DNA of 30,302 nt from Prevotella sp. UBA3288 (GTDB lineage Bacteria; Bacteroidota; Bacteroidia; Bacteroidales; Bacteroidaceae), in NCBI GenBank assembly GCA_002361655.1, contig DETM01000002.1:3000-33301 (forward strand). The letters run 5' to 3'. This document shows, in pieces, positions 27,947 to 30,302 of this stretch (position 1 is its first letter; every line of letters starts with the position of its first letter). A program made the position numbers and the translations under genes. Below the pieces are notes generated by a model. The model had not been told where the DNA came from. It saw only the letters and a program-made list of their open reading frames with translations, and did not search any database.

Positions 27947-28861
27947 ATGCACAAAGCAGGATTCGTAAACATCGTTGGAAACCCCAACGTAGGTAAAAGT
28001 ACGCTCATGAACCAATTGGTTGGTGAGCGTATTTCTATTGCCACCTTCAAGGCACAGACCACACGCCACCGTATCATGGGCATCGTCAACACCGACGATA
28101 TGCAGATTGTGTTCAGCGACACGCCGGGCGTGCTCAAGCCCAACTACAAACTGCAGGAGTCGATGCTCGCCTTCTCGGAGTCGGCGCTCAAGGATGCCGA
28201 CGTGCTGCTCTACGTCACTGACGTAGTGGAGAACCCGGAGAAGAACATGGACTTCCTGGAGAAGGTGCAGAAGATGACCATCCCCGTGCTACTGCTGATC
28301 AACAAGATTGACAGTCTCGCCCCCAACTCGCCTACGAAAGGAGAGGGGAGTAGTCAGAACATCCTTACCGCCATTGTAGAGAAGTGGCACACGCTGCTGC
28401 CCAACGCCGAGATACTGCCCATCTCGGCCAAGAACAAGTTTGGTGTCGACATGGTGCTCAAACGCATCCGTGAACTGCTGCCCGAGAGTCCGGCATTCTT
28501 TGACAAAGACCAACTGACGGACAAGCCCGCCCGCTTCTTCGTATCGGAGATTATCCGCGAGAAGATACTACTCTACTACGACAAGGAGATACCCTACAGC
28601 GTCGAGGTGGTGGTAGAGCGTTTCAAGGAAGACGACCGCCAGATACACATCAACGCCATCATCTACGTGGAGCGCGACTCGCAGAAAGGCATCATCATCG
28701 GCCATCAGGGCGTGGCTCTGAAGAAAGTGAGCACCGAGGCCCGCAAGACACTGGAGAAATTCTTCGACAAGCACATCTTCCTGGAGATCTTCGTCAAGGT
28801 GGACAAAGACTGGCGCTCGTCGAAACGTGAACTAGACAACTTCGGCTATAATCCGGAATAA
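27947..28861 (+). CDS. era: GTPase Era
   Basis: Essential GTPase for 16S rRNA maturation and 30S assembly. The protein from MHKAGFVNIVGNPNVGKS has 304 residues. G1 is GNPNVGKS (11-18), the switch I region is KAQTTRHR, and G3 is DTPG. G4 is NKID and G5 is SAK. A C-terminal KH domain includes KGIIIGHQGVALKKVS. I chose ATG 27947 because the family starts here; ATG 27926 and 27872 are in frame and would add 7 or 25 residues that look unconserved. Between G4 and G5 there is an extra segment, roughly NSPTKGEGS. Its DNA forms an imperfect hairpin and looks like a repeat insertion. It is monocistronic or followed by the barrel gene after 56 bp. Confidence 0.94.
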   Translation: MHKAGFVNIVGNPNVGKSTLMNQLVGERISIATFKAQTTRHRIMGIVNTDDMQIVFSDTPGVLKPNYKLQESMLAFSESALKDADVLLYVTDVVENPEKNMDFLEKVQKMTIPVLLLINKIDSLAPNSPTKGEGSSQNILTAIVEKWHTLLPNAEILPISAKNKFGVDMVLKRIRELLPESPAFFDKDQLTDKPARFFVSEIIREKILLYYDKEIPYSVEVVVERFKEDDRQIHINAIIYVERDSQKGIIIGHQGVALKKVSTEARKTLEKFFDKHIFLEIFVKVDKDWRSSKRELDNFGYNPE

Positions 28862-28917
28862 CGACAACTCCGGACACGCTCCGGAATAAAGAAAACTTCT
28901 AAACAACAACAACACTA

Positions 28918-29541
28918 ATGAAAAAGACTTTTTTGACCATGGCCATCCTGCTGATGAGCACTGTCACAGCCCTGGCCCAGCAAGGCGAAGAGGGAACCTT
29001 CACCTTACAACCCAAAGTAGGCATGAACATCAGTTCGCTGTCTGACGCCGACAAGTCGATCGTCGACTGGGCCTTCGGTGTCGAGGGCGAGTATATGCTG
29101 ACCGACAACTTCAGCATGGCTGCCGCCATCGTGATGTCGAACCAGGGTGCCAAGTACAACGAGACGGACACGTATGTCAAATATACGGCCGACCTCGACT
29201 ATGTCAACGTGCCCATCGTGGCCAACTACTACGTGCTGCCCGGTCTGGCCATCAAGGCCGGCATCCAGCCTGGCTTCAAGGTCAGGGCCAAGATGAAGAC
29301 CGACGGCGGCACCATCGACATGGATGCCTTCTATCGCCAGTTCAACAGACTGACCAACGAGGATGTAAAGATCAGCAAGGTAGACCTCGCCATCCCTGTC
29401 GGCCTGTCCTACGAGTTCAAGAACTTTGTGCTCGATGCCCGCTACAACATCGGGCTGATTAAAATCGAGAACATCGGCGACGCATTCTACAACCGCGTGT
29501 TCCAATTGACACTGGGCTACAAATTCAACCTCGACATATAG
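28918..29541 (+). CDS. PorT-family outer membrane beta-barrel protein
   Basis: Small outer-membrane barrel of 207 residues. The signal peptide is MKKTFLTMAILLMSTVTALA (cleaved near residue 20). Alternating strands follow: LQPKVGMNISSLSD, FGVEGEYMLTDNFSMAAAIV, LDYVNVPIVANYYVLPGLAIKAGIQPGF, and a final FQLTLGYKFNLDI. The last strand ends in a membrane-friendly pattern. The pattern matches the outer-membrane beta-barrel family that includes PorT. The true function is unknown: most members are not shown to be involved in type IX secretion. It lies between era and der and has a strong terminator. Confidence 0.85.
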   Translation: MKKTFLTMAILLMSTVTALAQQGEEGTFTLQPKVGMNISSLSDADKSIVDWAFGVEGEYMLTDNFSMAAAIVMSNQGAKYNETDTYVKYTADLDYVNVPIVANYYVLPGLAIKAGIQPGFKVRAKMKTDGGTIDMDAFYRQFNRLTNEDVKISKVDLAIPVGLSYEFKNFVLDARYNIGLIKIENIGDAFYNRVFQLTLGYKFNLDI

Positions 29542-29568
29542 TCTTAGGCAGACAACAAGAAAAAAAGG

Positions 29569-29599
29569 TCCGAGATGCCCCGCATTTCGGATTTTTTTT
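29569..29599 (+). terminator. Terminator of PorT-like gene
   Basis: TCCGAGATGC, loop CCC, GCATTTCGGA: a 10-bp stem with one G-U, followed by eight T residues. The next gene's TATCTTTG element starts 2 bp after the T run. Confidence 0.9.
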
Positions 29600-29600
29600 G

Positions 29601-29608
29601 TATCTTTG
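29601..29608 (+). promoter_or_regulatory. der promoter, -7 element
   Basis: TATCTTTG, 18 bp before the ATG. The upstream half would lie inside the terminator stem; TTTC (29585-29588) sits 12 bp before it. Confidence 0.6.
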
Positions 29609-29626
29609 CGACCAAATTAGTATATT

Positions 29627-30302
29627 ATGCCAAATTTAGTAGCCATTGTTGGACGCCCTAACGTGGGGAAGTCCACACTTTTCAACCGTTTGACCAACTC
29701 CCGCCAGGCCATCGTGAGCGACGAGGCCGGCACCACCCGCGACCGCCAGTACGGCAAGTGCGAATGGACCGGACGCGAATTCTCCGTGGTGGACACAGGC
29801 GGATGGGTGGTCAATAGTGACGACATCTTCGAGGAGGAGATCCGCAAGCAGGTGCTCATCGCCACCGAAGAGGCCGACCTGGTGCTCTTCGTCTGCGACA
29901 TCAAGAACGGCGTGACCGACTGGGACATGGACGTAGCCCTCATTCTGCGCAAGGCCAAACTGCCTGTGCTGCTCGTGGCCAACAAAGCCGACGACGGCAA
30001 AGACCTCTACGGGCAGTACGAGTTCTACAAACTGGGACTCGGCGACCCCTACTGCGTCAGTGCTGCCACTGGCAGCGGCACCGGCGACCTGCTGGACAAG
30101 ATACTGGAACTGCTGCCCGAGAAGAGCGGCGACAACCTAGAAGAGGGCATCCCCCGCTTCGCCGTGGTAGGCCGCCCCAATGCCGGCAAGTCGAGCATCA
30201 TCAACGCCTTCATCGGCGAGGAGCGCAACATCGTCACCGAGATAGCGGGCACCACACGCGACAGCATCTACACACGCTACGACAAGTTCGGCTTCGACTT
30301 CT
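29627..30302 (+). CDS. der: GTPase Der (EngA), N-terminal part (cut by window edge)
   Basis: Double-GTPase needed for 50S assembly. The first ~225 codons are present and the frame is still open at the last base. The first G domain has G1 GRPNVGKS (9-16), switch GTTRDR, G3 DTGG, G4 NKAD and G5 SAATG. A short acidic linker ([13 protein letters not shown]) leads to the second G domain, with G1 GRPNAGKSS and GTTRDS. The start [15 protein letters not shown] is the family standard. Era and Der, two ribosome-assembly GTPases, are separated only by the barrel gene. Confidence 0.95.
   Translation, partial: MPNLVAIVGRPNVGKSTLFNRLTNSRQAIVSDEAGTTRDRQYGKCEWTGREFSVVDTGGWVVNSDDIFEEEIRKQVLIATEEADLVLFVCDIKNGVTDWDMDVALILRKAKLPVLLVANKADDGKDLYGQYEFYKLGLGDPYCVSAATGSGTGDLLDKILELLPEKSGDNLEEGIPRFAVVGRPNAGKSSIINAFIGEERNIVTEIAGTTRDSIYTRYDKFGFDF

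Overview
The window looks like a chromosomal housekeeping segment from a member of the Bacteroidota, most likely Prevotella or a close relative. Four things support this. Upstream regions carry the Bacteroidota sigma-factor signature TAnnTTTG. Shine-Dalgarno sequences are nearly absent. The encoded proteins are typical of the phylum: an OmpA-like porin with a coiled coil, a PorT-type beta-barrel, an OstA-like LptA homologue, tandem SurA-type isomerases, a DUF177-rpmF-fabH operon and an RluB with a Gly/Gln/Arg-rich extension. Gene order (asnS-rluB-purB; mutL-ostA-surA-ppiC-guaB; recQ-clpX-clpP-tig) also fits. I see no phage, insertion sequence, CRISPR array or defence locus.

Layout. From 1 to 20782 every gene is on the minus strand. 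In plus-strand order these are asnS (cut by the window edge), rluB, purB, an unknown acidic lipoprotein, tRNA-Val, an OmpA-family porin, mutL, an OstA-like protein, two SurA/PpiC isomerases, guaB, recQ, clpX, clpP, tig and lptB. From 20924 to the end every gene is on the plus strand: mlaE, mlaF, a sensor histidine kinase, a GH51 arabinofuranosidase, a DUF177 protein, rpmF, fabH, era, a PorT-like barrel and der (cut by the window edge). The strand switch lies between lptB and mlaE, with divergent promoters.

Functional themes. Envelope biogenesis is prominent: SurA/PpiC chaperones, LptA-like and LptB proteins, the Mla ABC pair, OmpA, a PorT-like barrel and FabH. The second theme is protein quality control (trigger factor, ClpP, ClpX). 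The third is nucleotide, RNA and ribosome work (guaB, purB, asnS, rluB, rpmF, era, der) plus DNA repair (mutL, recQ).

The unusual content is mostly between genes. (1) A 31-codon ORF built from a 9-bp tandem repeat links rluB to asnS by a TAATG overlap and an ATGA overlap. (2) Heptad-periodic arrays fill several intergenic gaps, twice running exactly from a stop codon to the next start. (3) Four promoters have TTTG exactly 12 bp before TAnnTTTG instead of the usual ~20. (4) A 19-bp near-perfect inverted repeat brackets the promoter of the DUF177-rpmF-fabH operon. (5) Era carries a REP-like in-frame insert. (6) In two places a terminator and the next promoter overlap. I did not find an obvious new multi-gene system; item 1 and the intergenic architecture are the best candidates for undescribed biology.
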